From Hirschia sp964351655 (GTDB lineage: Bacteria > Pseudomonadota > Alphaproteobacteria > Caulobacterales > Hyphomonadaceae), in contig CAYGPD010000028.1 of assembly GCA_964351655.1 (NCBI GenBank), positions 1-43,290 on the forward strand: 43,290 nucleotides of DNA. Direction: 5' to 3'. The notes below the pieces were generated by a model. It made no database searches, was not told the origin of the DNA, and saw only the letters and a program-made list of their open reading frames with translations. Position 1 is the stretch's first letter. Each line of letters starts with the position of its first letter. Made by a program: the position numbers and the translations under genes. Positions 14,512 through 22,401 of this stretch are shown one piece after another.

Positions 14512-17500
14512 CTAAATTGCGCTTGAAGCGGCAGACCGCAATTGTTGAAGCAATGAATCTGAAATTTCGCCTGTGGGTTCGAAGCCATTCTGCATTTCAA
14601 ACGAACGAATCGCTTCACGTGTTTGTGGACCCATAATTCCATCAGCACTGAGCTGTGTGCCGTTTATGCGAGAGAGAAGGCGTTGAGCTTCAGATATCTG
14701 TGCTTTAACAGGCGCGTTCCAAGCTTGTGCTCCAAAACGTCCATTTGCGACACCATTTACAGCGCGAGGTACGAAGTTATCAACCTTGCTTGTAATGCTA
14801 CGTGCTTCAGACGACGGAAGATTTTTCAGAATGTCACGCGCACGACGTGAGCCGTCAGCATCTCCATTACGTCCCGCAATTTCAAACCAATATGCCGCTT
14901 TAGCCGGATCGGCAGTCACGCCCAAACCTTGTTCATAGAGAACACCTAGATTGTATTGGCTGTCGATCAATCCATGCTCGGCAGCGCGTGTAAACCACTC
15001 GACGCCACCTATGAATGATTGTTCTCCGCCTTCACCTTCAGCGTAAAAAACAGCCAGATCATGCATCGCTTTTACATTGCCGTTTTCTGCTGAAAGCTGT
15101 GTCCATTTGCGGCTTTCTTTAATCGAACGGGGGACACCTTCGCCGCGTTCGTAAAGTTTTCCCATACGGTATTGAGCAGCAGCTAACCCTTGATCGGCAG
15201 CTTTACGCATTGTTTCTGCTGCAACTTTTTTCTCACCAGCAGCCAATTGTTTGATTGCCAATTCGTGAAGCGCAATTGGCGAACCGTTTTCTGCAGCCGT
15301 TTCTAGTGTGACGGTGACTGGAGGCGGAGTTTGAGCGGATGGTGTCGTGCGATTAGACGCGAAAGCATCGAGTGGAGATACGCGCTTTGATGGAGCGGTA
15401 ATCGCGGGTGCTTCTGCGAGTGCAGCTTCACGAATATTTTCTGATGTTAGAATTTTAGCATCTTCTGGAAACAAGAGTTGTTCATCAATGGCAACATCTG
15501 TTTCGTCTTCAAACTCACCTGTTGTCATTGATGTGGCTTGAGATTCAAAAGCTTCTTCTTTGGCGTCAAACAATGTATCTTCATCTTCATTAGATGAGCC
15601 TGCATTGATTGCGTCTGGATTAAATTTTGGGGGCGTAACGGTGAAAGCGTCATCTGTGTTTACTTGCTTTCCACGCATCGCCATCATGCCGGTGCCGCCG
15701 ACAACTGCTGCTGCCAGCACACCCGCTGCAACCATCGGAAGTTTGCTGTTTTTGCGATCGTCATTGCCAGAAATAGTTGCTCGATTATCAGCGCCACGCT
15801 CTTTTGCAGCGCGACGAGCATCATTTAGAAAGTCTGATGAATTGTTGCTTGCGCGACCATATGGATCATCGTCAAGACCTCTATCCGAACGCATGTGATA
15901 TGCAGCGCTTTCTGGAGGAAGGTCTGCTTCATATTCGAGTTCTAATGACGACGTGAATGCGTCTGTATCTGAGTCTACAAATTTACTTGCAGGTGATGCA
16001 TAGGCGTTTTCATTTGAAAATTCATCGATTGCATCGTCATTTTGACGGAATAATTCAGCTTCCGCTTCAAGTTCAGCGCGCTGTTCTGCGAGTTCAGCTG
16101 CAAATTCTTTACGTGCATTATATGCAAGATCTGCAATGTCTTCGTCTTTTAATGTTGAGGCATTATCTTCTTGTGCAGATGTAATGTACTCGTCTTCAAA
16201 GATAGGTGGCGCGCTGATTTCTTCTTCAAGGCTATCATCGAAAATGCTGATTGAATTGTCTGTATCATCTTCAAAATCGGATAATATTTCTGAATCGTCT
16301 TCGTCTTCCATCAAGTCTTCATCGTCGATGAATGAATCAAACCCGTCTAAAGAGACGTCTGATGTTTTGTTTTTTGGTAGTGGAAGAGGGGGCGGTGCTA
16401 CGCCTGCATCAAACTCATCATCGTCTTCAGATGTTGACGACATTTTATCGATGCGTTGTGCGAGAGAAGAGACCGTGTTTTGCACAGGCGAGACGATACG
16501 TGCAGATTCTTCGCGTGCTTCTTTTAAGCGGCGCTCGATATCTTCCATAGCAGAAGACACATGTGTACGTGTTTCTTGAGAGACTTCATCTATTTTGTCA
16601 TAGATGTTTTCAAAAGCGTCTTCATTGCGTGCTTGTAGACGTTCTGTTGCACGGGCAACGTGTTCGCCAACTTGCTCAATCGCTTCGGCACTGCGACGTT
16701 GATTTTCTTCAATTTTTTCGTTTGTCTCGTTTAGTCGCTCTTCGACATGTGCTGCGATCTTACCAATTTGATCAGCAAGTGGCCCCATGCTGGAAGCTTT
16801 TCCGCTCTCAATGGATTGCAGGCGGGTATTTATAGTTTCAGTTACGCGGTCGAGCTCAGCGCGAAGATCGGAGGCGGTGCCGTCATCTGAAGTGCGGTTT
16901 TCGATGTCGCGAAGGCGCTCATCTAATGCTTCGGATAGGCGCTCAAATTGATTTGTGATGAGCTCGACAGCTTGCAGTTGACGGTCTTCAGCGGCAGCAA
17001 TATCTGCTTGAACGCTTTCCATCTGCTGTTGAAGTGTTTGAAGTGCGCCAGGCTCTGCATCATTGGATGTCGCCAATTGCTCTGTGCGGGCGCGTGTTTC
17101 TTCAATGGATTTAGAAAAATTATCTGCGATTTCAGATAGCTTTTCTTCAAATTCACTTCTTAAATTCGATGTCTCTCCAACTTTTTCTTGAACTTCATCA
17201 AGACGTTCGTCTAGCGAAGAATAAGATTTTTCGAGATTGGATATTGCATTTGCTTTGCTTTCTTCAGCTGCTGAAAGGCGATCATTGATACGCTCCATAG
17301 CTGCTTGAAGAGTGGCGAGTGCATCTTCTGAAGATTTGTGTGTTTGTTCGGCTTTGTCGACGCGACTGCTGACATCTGACACTTTCGCGAACATTGAAGT
17401 GACGTTTTGTTGTGCAGATGAAATGCGCTCTTCTACATCGCTGATGCTTCCAAACAGTTTGTCTGCTAGCTCTCTGTTGCGCTGATTGATCTCTTCTGAT

Positions 17501-18531
17501 GTTTCTGTGGCTTGGCGCTGTGCTATCGACATTGCTGTGTCGGCGGTATTTAGCGCTTCTTCAAGCTTGGCATCTGTGTGAGAGGCGAATGATTTTAAAT
17601 TATCGCGTAGGTCATTGAATGACGATTGAGATGATTTAAGAGCTTTCTCTGCTGTTCGATGGGTATTGATGAGGCGGTCCTCAAGCGAGGTAAAGCGTTC
17701 ATCTGTTTTGCGAGATTGAGCACGCGCCACATCAAGAGCATTCTCAGTGCGGCTCAATACATCACGAAGGCGTTCATCAGCATTACGTTCGACGCGATCA
17801 ATGCGGGAAAGGCTTTCGTCTTGTTTGCGTGTAGTTTCGTTGAGGCGGCTCTCCATAGAGCCTAAGCGATCTGTAAATTCGCGCCCCATACGCTTTGTGG
17901 CATCTGATACTGAATCATCCACGCGACGAGAGATATTGTCTACCTCTTTGGACAGGTTGGAGACGCCACGTTCGACATCATTGCGTAATGTATCTTGATC
18001 ATTGGTAACTTGATCTTGCGTGTCGTGAACTTGTTTGGCGAGTTTTGTAAGCGCACCTTCTAGCGCGCGCATCGCATCAAGCATGCGGCGGGAATTGTCT
18101 TTGCGTCCCAGTGAATCTAGGCGCTCTTCTAGGGAGGCGTGCGTTGTGCGCATATCATTGAGTGCGCCGTCGAAACGGCTCGACATACCAGCTTGCGCAC
18201 GCTCAGTAGATTCAAGACGGTTTAGGAGAGTCAGCATAGACTGATCCACACCAGCCAATGCTTGTGTGGAGCGGTTTTCGCCTGCATTCATACGGCGGGC
18301 AATTTCTTCGAGCGTATCAGCAACTTCAGAGACGCGCTCGGCACCAGCTTCACCGCGCATGATTGGGTTGAGGGGAGAATAAGGTTGATCCACGTCAGAA
18401 TCACCACTGTCTTCTAGTAGAAGGCGGTTTAGATAACTTCCAAGAGTTATGCCATCTCGTTGAGCGTGCTCACGCGCTTTTGCACGGGCTTTCGGGTCTA
18501 TCCCTTTAACGCTCCAAGGTGCATTCCCCAT
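14512..18531 (-). CDS. podJ: PodJ-like polar organelle development protein (coiled coil, TM, Sel1, peptidoglycan-binding)
   Basis: A 1339-residue protein with the PodJ architecture. Residues 5-40 carry PWSVKGIDPKAR...TLGSYLNRLLLE, the N-terminal motif I associate with alphaproteobacterial PodJ. Residues 60-700 are almost continuous coiled coil. About 700-900 is strongly acidic. One membrane helix lies at about 931-953 (LPMVAAGVLAAAVVGG). The periplasmic part has Sel1/TPR-like repeats (about 1077-1237, AENGSPIALHELA / AADQGLAAAQYRMG / AAEHGLIDSQYNLG) and ends in a PG_binding_1 domain (about 1270-1335, LSADGIMGPQTREAI). In Caulobacter, PodJ organises the new pole. This copy is longer than the Caulobacter protein (about 970 residues), mostly in the coiled coil. 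GGAG precedes the ATG. An exact TTAA-N7-TTAA CtrA-type site lies 85-99 bases upstream of the start codon. Confidence 0.85.
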   Translation of the reverse strand: MGNAPWSVKGIDPKARAKAREHAQRDGITLGSYLNRLLLEDSGDSDVDQPYSPLNPIMRGEAGAERVSEVADTLEEIARRMNAGENRSTQALAGVDQSMLTLLNRLESTERAQAGMSSRFDGALNDMRTTHASLEERLDSLGRKDNSRRMLDAMRALEGALTKLAKQVHDTQDQVTNDQDTLRNDVERGVSNLSKEVDNISRRVDDSVSDATKRMGREFTDRLGSMESRLNETTRKQDESLSRIDRVERNADERLRDVLSRTENALDVARAQSRKTDERFTSLEDRLINTHRTAEKALKSSQSSFNDLRDNLKSFASHTDAKLEEALNTADTAMSIAQRQATETSEEINQRNRELADKLFGSISDVEERISSAQQNVTSMFAKVSDVSSRVDKAEQTHKSSEDALATLQAAMERINDRLSAAEESKANAISNLEKSYSSLDERLDEVQEKVGETSNLRSEFEEKLSEIADNFSKSIEETRARTEQLATSNDAEPGALQTLQQQMESVQADIAAAEDRQLQAVELITNQFERLSEALDERLRDIENRTSDDGTASDLRAELDRVTETINTRLQSIESGKASSMGPLADQIGKIAAHVEERLNETNEKIEENQRRSAEAIEQVGEHVARATERLQARNEDAFENIYDKIDEVSQETRTHVSSAMEDIERRLKEAREESARIVSPVQNTVSSLAQRIDKMSSTSEDDDEFDAGVAPPPLPLPKNKTSDVSLDGFDSFIDDEDLMEDEDDSEILSDFEDDTDNSISIFDDSLEEEISAPPIFEDEYITSAQEDNASTLKDEDIADLAYNARKEFAAELAEQRAELEAEAELFRQNDDAIDEFSNENAYASPASKFVDSDTDAFTSSLELEYEADLPPESAAYHMRSDRGLDDDPYGRASNNSSDFLNDARRAAKERGADNRATISGNDDRKNSKLPMVAAGVLAAAVVGGTGMMAMRGKQVNTDDAFTVTPPKFNPDAINAGSSNEDEDTLFDAKEEAFESQATSMTTGEFEDETDVAIDEQLLFPEDAKILTSENIREAALAEAPAITAPSKRVSPLDAFASNRTTPSAQTPPPVTVTLETAAENGSPIALHELAIKQLAAGEKKVAAETMRKAADQGLAAAQYRMGKLYERGEGVPRSIKESRKWTQLSAENGNVKAMHDLAVFYAEGEGGEQSFIGGVEWFTRAAEHGLIDSQYNLGVLYEQGLGVTADPAKAAYWFEIAGRNGDADGSRRARDILKNLPSSEARSITSKVDNFVPRAVNGVANGRFGAQAWNAPVKAQISEAQRLLSRINGTQLSADGIMGPQTREAIRSFEMQNGFEPTGEISDSLLQQLRSAASSAI

Positions 18532-18615
18532 CCTTGGCTCCAGTCTCGTTTTACTAACGCCGAGTTAATTTACTCTGGCAAATTATATTCAAATCAATGA
18601 ATGCCGTGTTCTGTC

Positions 18616-18630
18616 TTAAAGGGGGGTTAA
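18616..18630 (-). promoter_or_regulatory. Candidate CtrA-binding site TTAA-N7-TTAA
   Basis: TTAA (18616-18619), seven bases (AGGGGGG), then TTAA (18627-18630) matches the full CtrA consensus spacing. It lies 85-99 bases upstream of the PodJ-like start codon and about 120 bases upstream of the divergent merR promoter. Cell-cycle control of the PodJ-like gene is the natural inference. Confidence 0.5.
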
Positions 18631-18743
18631 TAGAAAGCTCCAATAGGCAGAATTTTCAGTGTTTTCTTCACAATTGGTAAATTTTAGCAGGTTGAATGTG
18701 TAAACGGGATGCAAGTAATGAATTGTGAGGTCTCAAATTTAAC

Positions 18744-18772
18744 TTGACGTTCACGTAATGGTCAGGTATAGG
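18744..18772 (+). promoter_or_regulatory. Promoter of the beta-oxidation operon with MerR-type operator
   Basis: TTGACG (18744-18749) and TATAGG (18767-18772) are separated by exactly 17 bases. The dyad TTGACGT-TC-ACGTAAT (18744-18759) overlaps the -35 box and enters the spacer; from memory it resembles sites of LiuR-type MerR regulators (TT-ACGT-NN-ACGT-AA). The MerR gene starts 49 bases after the -10 box. Confidence 0.6.
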
Positions 18773-18820
18773 TGGTTGCAAATAAGCCAATATAAATATC
18801 AGGCAAAGACGGGAGAAAAC

Positions 18821-19252
18821 ATGCGTTCTTACAGCATTGGTGAACTCGCTAAAGAGTTTGGTGTCACGCCGCGTGCACTGCGCTTCTATGAAGATAAAGA
18901 CTTATTGCATCCTACTCGGAATGGTATGCACCGCGTTTATTCGTATAAAGATCGTGGTCGCTTGCAATTGATTTTGCAGGGGAAAAATATTGGGCTTTCG
19001 CTCTCTGAAATTCGTGAACTTCTTGATGTGTATAATTTAGAAGGACCGCGCGTTCAGATGGAGTTGATGCTTGAGCGTTTCCGTGATCAAGTGACGAAAC
19101 TTCAAAAACAACGCGAAGATATTGATGGCGCAATTGCGCAGATCAACGAGAATATCGGGCTCATTGAAAATCACTTGGCCAAGCCAAGCAATGATGACAC
19201 GCCGATCCGTAAAACGAGTTCAGTGAATACCGCTGCTGATGCAGCAGAATAA
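18821..19252 (+). CDS. MerR-family transcriptional regulator (LiuR-like)
   Basis: A 143-residue MerR protein. Residues 2-70 form the winged helix-turn-helix (YSIGELAKEFGVTPRALRFYEDKDLL..., then RVYSYKDRGRLQLILQGK), followed by a dimerisation coiled coil (about 80-125). There is no Cys-rich metal site, consistent with an acyl-CoA or amino-acid catabolism regulator rather than a metal sensor. GGGAG lies 5 bases before ATG 18821; the longer frame from 18758 would start inside the promoter. It heads an operon with the three beta-oxidation genes (62 bases to the next start) and probably regulates it and itself through the dyad in its promoter. Confidence 0.9.
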   Translation: MRSYSIGELAKEFGVTPRALRFYEDKDLLHPTRNGMHRVYSYKDRGRLQLILQGKNIGLSLSEIRELLDVYNLEGPRVQMELMLERFRDQVTKLQKQREDIDGAIAQINENIGLIENHLAKPSNDDTPIRKTSSVNTAADAAE

Positions 19253-19314
19253 ATTCCAATATCGTTCTAAAATTTTGAATCTTAAACACGTTTTCTCTAA
19301 AAGCAGGTGACAAT

Positions 19315-21096
19315 ATGCCTCGTTATGATGCTCCCGTGCGCGACATGCGCTTCATTCTAAATGAAGTCTTGGACATTCACTCTTACAACAATCTGTCAGG
19401 CTTTTCTGATTTGTCGGAAGACCTCGTGGATGCCATCTTGAATGAAGGTGCTAAATTTACAAAAGAAGTGCTTCACCCGTTGAATGTTGTTGGAGACAAC
19501 CAAGGTGTTGTGCGCCATAGCGATGGAAGCGTGAAGACACCTGATGGCTTCCCTGAAGCTTATAAAGCCATGACAGAAGGTGGCTGGACAACGCTTTCCG
19601 CCAACCCTGAATTTGGTGGTCAAGGTTTGCCACACGTGTTGGATGTAGCTGTCAGCGAGATGATGTCATCTGCGAACATGGCGTTTGCTATGTATCCGGG
19701 TCTTACTCACGGTGCAGCTTCTGCTATTGAAGCGGGTGGATCTCAAGAACAGAAAGAAATGTATCTACCTAAGATGGTATCGGGTGAGTGGGCAGGTACA
19801 ATGAACCTGACTGAGCCTCACTGTGGTACTGATCTAGGAATGATGAAAACTAAAGCTGTTCCACAAGCTGACGGTACATACAAAATTTCAGGTCAAAAGA
19901 TCTGGATTTCCGGTGGTGAGAACGACTTTACAGACAATATCATTCACCTTGTTTTGGCTAAAATTGAAGGCGCGCCTGAAGGTATTAAAGGTGTGTCGCT
20001 GTTTATCGTGCCAAAATTCATTTTGGATGCAGATGGCAATCCAGGTGAACGCAATGCGTGTGGCTGTGGTGGCCTAGAAGAGAAAATGGGTATCCACGGA
20101 AACGCGACATGTGTGATGAATTATGATGGTGCAACGGGATATCTTGTAGGCGAGCCAAACAAAGGCATGCGTACAATGTTTGTGATGATGAACGCTGCAC
20201 GTCTGGGCGTTGGTTTGCAAGGTTTGGCGCAATCTGAAATTTCATATCAGAACGCTGTTGATTTTGCTAAAGACCGTTTGCAAAGTCGCTCTGTTTCTGG
20301 ACCTAAAGCGCCAGATAAACCAGCTGACCCTGTGATCGTGCATCCAGATGTACGCCGCATGTTGATGGACCAAAAAGCCTTTAATGAAGGTGCTCGCGCA
20401 TTTGCATATTGGACCATGCTTCAAAACGACCTTGAGCACCGTTCGGAAGATGAGGCGACACGTGAAAAAGCTGGCGATTACATGGGCTTGCTTACGCCAA
20501 TCGTAAAAGCGTTTTTGACCGATAAAGGTCTACAAGGCTGTATTGATGCGCAGCAAATTCACGGTGGTTCTGGTTTCACAAAAGAATGGGGTATGGAACA
20601 ATTTGTTCGCGATTGCCGTATCGCACTTATTTATGAGGGTACAAATGGTGTGCAAGCCCTAGACCTTGTGGGTCGTAAGCTTGGGGCCAAAGGTGGTCGC
20701 GCGATTATGTCGTTTAATGCTGAATTGGATGCATTCATTGCTGAAAACGATAGCGAAGACATGAAGCTATATGTTGATGGCTTGAAGGCGACTAAAGCCC
20801 AGCTTCAAGAAGCGACAATGTGGCTAATGCAGAATGGCATGACCAACCCAGATAATGCTGCTGCTGCGTCACACGATTATCTGCACATTTTTGGATATAC
20901 GACATTTGCTTACATGTGGGCACGTATGGCGAAAGTTGCGCTTGCTAAGAAAGACTCTGGCGACGGTTTCTACACAGAAAAATTAGCGACAGGTCGTTAT
21001 TTCGTGACACGCATGTTGCCTGACGTTGCGGCGCATCTGGCAAAAGTAAAAACAGGTGCTGAACCGCTCTTCCTTCTTGAGGAATCGCAATTCTAA
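19315..21096 (+). CDS. Acyl-CoA dehydrogenase (FadE/DmdC-like)
   Basis: An FAD flavoprotein of 593 residues that catalyses the first beta-oxidation step, acyl-CoA to trans-2-enoyl-CoA. It has the N-terminal extension, central domain (MNLTEPHCGTDLGMMKTKA, KIWISGGEND) and C-terminal domain, with the catalytic base E441 in IYEGTNGVQALDLVGRKL. The extra C-terminal domain (PF12806 type, about 465-590) and length place it in the large DmdC/Caulobacter-type group rather than the 380-residue class. AGGTGA precedes the ATG. Chain-length preference is not visible. It is second in the operon after merR. Confidence 0.93.
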   Translation: MPRYDAPVRDMRFILNEVLDIHSYNNLSGFSDLSEDLVDAILNEGAKFTKEVLHPLNVVGDNQGVVRHSDGSVKTPDGFPEAYKAMTEGGWTTLSANPEFGGQGLPHVLDVAVSEMMSSANMAFAMYPGLTHGAASAIEAGGSQEQKEMYLPKMVSGEWAGTMNLTEPHCGTDLGMMKTKAVPQADGTYKISGQKIWISGGENDFTDNIIHLVLAKIEGAPEGIKGVSLFIVPKFILDADGNPGERNACGCGGLEEKMGIHGNATCVMNYDGATGYLVGEPNKGMRTMFVMMNAARLGVGLQGLAQSEISYQNAVDFAKDRLQSRSVSGPKAPDKPADPVIVHPDVRRMLMDQKAFNEGARAFAYWTMLQNDLEHRSEDEATREKAGDYMGLLTPIVKAFLTDKGLQGCIDAQQIHGGSGFTKEWGMEQFVRDCRIALIYEGTNGVQALDLVGRKLGAKGGRAIMSFNAELDAFIAENDSEDMKLYVDGLKATKAQLQEATMWLMQNGMTNPDNAAAASHDYLHIFGYTTFAYMWARMAKVALAKKDSGDGFYTEKLATGRYFVTRMLPDVAAHLAKVKTGAEPLFLLEESQF

Positions 21097-21145
21097 TCGG
21101 ACACCTTATATCAATAACGTCTACTCTTTTTAGACTTCTATAATA

Positions 21146-21164
21146 GCGGCAGGTGAGCTGCCGC
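21146..21164 (+). repeat. Intercistronic hairpin upstream of the thiolase gene
   Basis: GCGGCAG-GTGAG-CTGCCGC is a perfect 7-bp stem with a 5-nt loop, between the dehydrogenase and thiolase genes. No U-tract follows, so it is not a terminator. A TATAAT sits just before it (21139-21144) but without a convincing -35 box. Confidence 0.5.
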
Positions 21165-21182
21165 GCACGGGAGAGAACAAGA

Positions 21183-22388
21183 ATGCCAGATGCATATATT
21201 TTTGATGCGGTAAGAACGCCGCGCGGAAAAGGAAAAGCGAATGGTTCCTTGCATGAAACCACATCGCTATCGCTTGCGACGCAAGTGCTTGAAGCGCTGC
21301 GCGACCGCAATAACCTAGATACATCCAAGATTGATGATGCGATTTTTGGATGTGTTGCACCTGTGGGTGAGCAAGGATCTGATATCGCGCGTATCGCGGT
21401 TTTGAATGCCGGATATGATGAAAAAGTTGCGGGTGTTCAAATTGACCGTTTCTGTGCATCCGGTCTTGAGTCATGTAATATGGCTGCCGCCAAGGTGATG
21501 ACAGGTGAAGCTGAAATGGCTATTGGTGGCGGTGTTGAGGCAATGTCACGCGTGCCAATGGGATCAAATGGTGGTGCATGGCCGGTCGATCCGTCTGCGG
21601 CGATAAAATCTCGCTTTGTACCTCAAGGTATTTCAGCAGACATCATCGCGACTAAATACGGTTTCTCTCGCGATGATTGTGATGCTTACGCTGTTGAAAG
21701 CCAAAAGCGTGCTGCAAAATCTTGGGAAGAGGGACGTTTTAAGAAGTCCATTATTCCTGTGAGGGATCAAATGGGCGGCATTTTGCTTGCACATGATGAG
21801 CACATGCGTCCGGGGACGGATATGCAATCTCTCGCAGGATTGAACGCTAGTTTCACTATGATGGGTGAGCTTGGGTTTGATGCTGTTGCACTTCAGCGTT
21901 ACCCAGAAATTGAAAAAATGAACCATGTTCACCACGCCGGTAACTCATCGGGTATTGTGGATGGTGCGGGTGCTGTTTTGATCGGTACGAAGGAAATGGG
22001 TGAGCGTATGGGGCTTAAACCTCGCGCACGCATGAAAGGCTTCTGTTCGATTGGTTCTGAACCGACAATCATGTTGACGGGTCCTGTGGATGTCACTGAG
22101 AAGCTTCTTGGTAAGCTGAAAATGGACATTAAAGACATTGATCTGATCGAGCTGAATGAAGCGTTTGCAGCAGTTGTTCTGCGTATGATGCAGCATTTCG
22201 ATATTCCACACGATAAAATGAACGTGAATGGTGGCGCGATTGCTATGGGACACCCATTGGGTGCAACCGGTGCGATGATCCTTGGAACAATGGTTGATGA
22301 GCTAGAGCGTTCTGACAAAGAGACAGCTTTGATCACTCTATGTATTGGTGCCGGAATGGGTACTGCGACCGTTATTGAGCGCGTTTAA
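21183..22388 (+). CDS. fadA: Acetyl-CoA acyltransferase (thiolase)
   Basis: A 401-residue thiolase that cleaves 3-ketoacyl-CoA in the last beta-oxidation step. The active-site residues are C91 (RFCASGLESCN), H357 (AMGHPLGATG) and C387 (TLCIGAGMG), all in the expected motifs. ATG 21183 has GGGAGAG about 8 bases upstream; the longer frame from 21153 would start within the intercistronic hairpin. It is 87 bases after the dehydrogenase and 13 before fadJ-like. Degradative rather than biosynthetic direction is inferred from the operon. Confidence 0.93.
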   Translation: MPDAYIFDAVRTPRGKGKANGSLHETTSLSLATQVLEALRDRNNLDTSKIDDAIFGCVAPVGEQGSDIARIAVLNAGYDEKVAGVQIDRFCASGLESCNMAAAKVMTGEAEMAIGGGVEAMSRVPMGSNGGAWPVDPSAAIKSRFVPQGISADIIATKYGFSRDDCDAYAVESQKRAAKSWEEGRFKKSIIPVRDQMGGILLAHDEHMRPGTDMQSLAGLNASFTMMGELGFDAVALQRYPEIEKMNHVHHAGNSSGIVDGAGAVLIGTKEMGERMGLKPRARMKGFCSIGSEPTIMLTGPVDVTEKLLGKLKMDIKDIDLIELNEAFAAVVLRMMQHFDIPHDKMNVNGGAIAMGHPLGATGAMILGTMVDELERSDKETALITLCIGAGMGTATVIERV

Positions 22389-22401
22389 GGGAGACTGACA
22401 C

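Noticed and set aside
15347..18244. Several plus-strand open frames of 60-150 codons inside the PodJ-like gene
   Set aside because: They are antisense shadows of a continuous coiled-coil coding frame, Ser-rich by codon mirroring, without ribosome sites.
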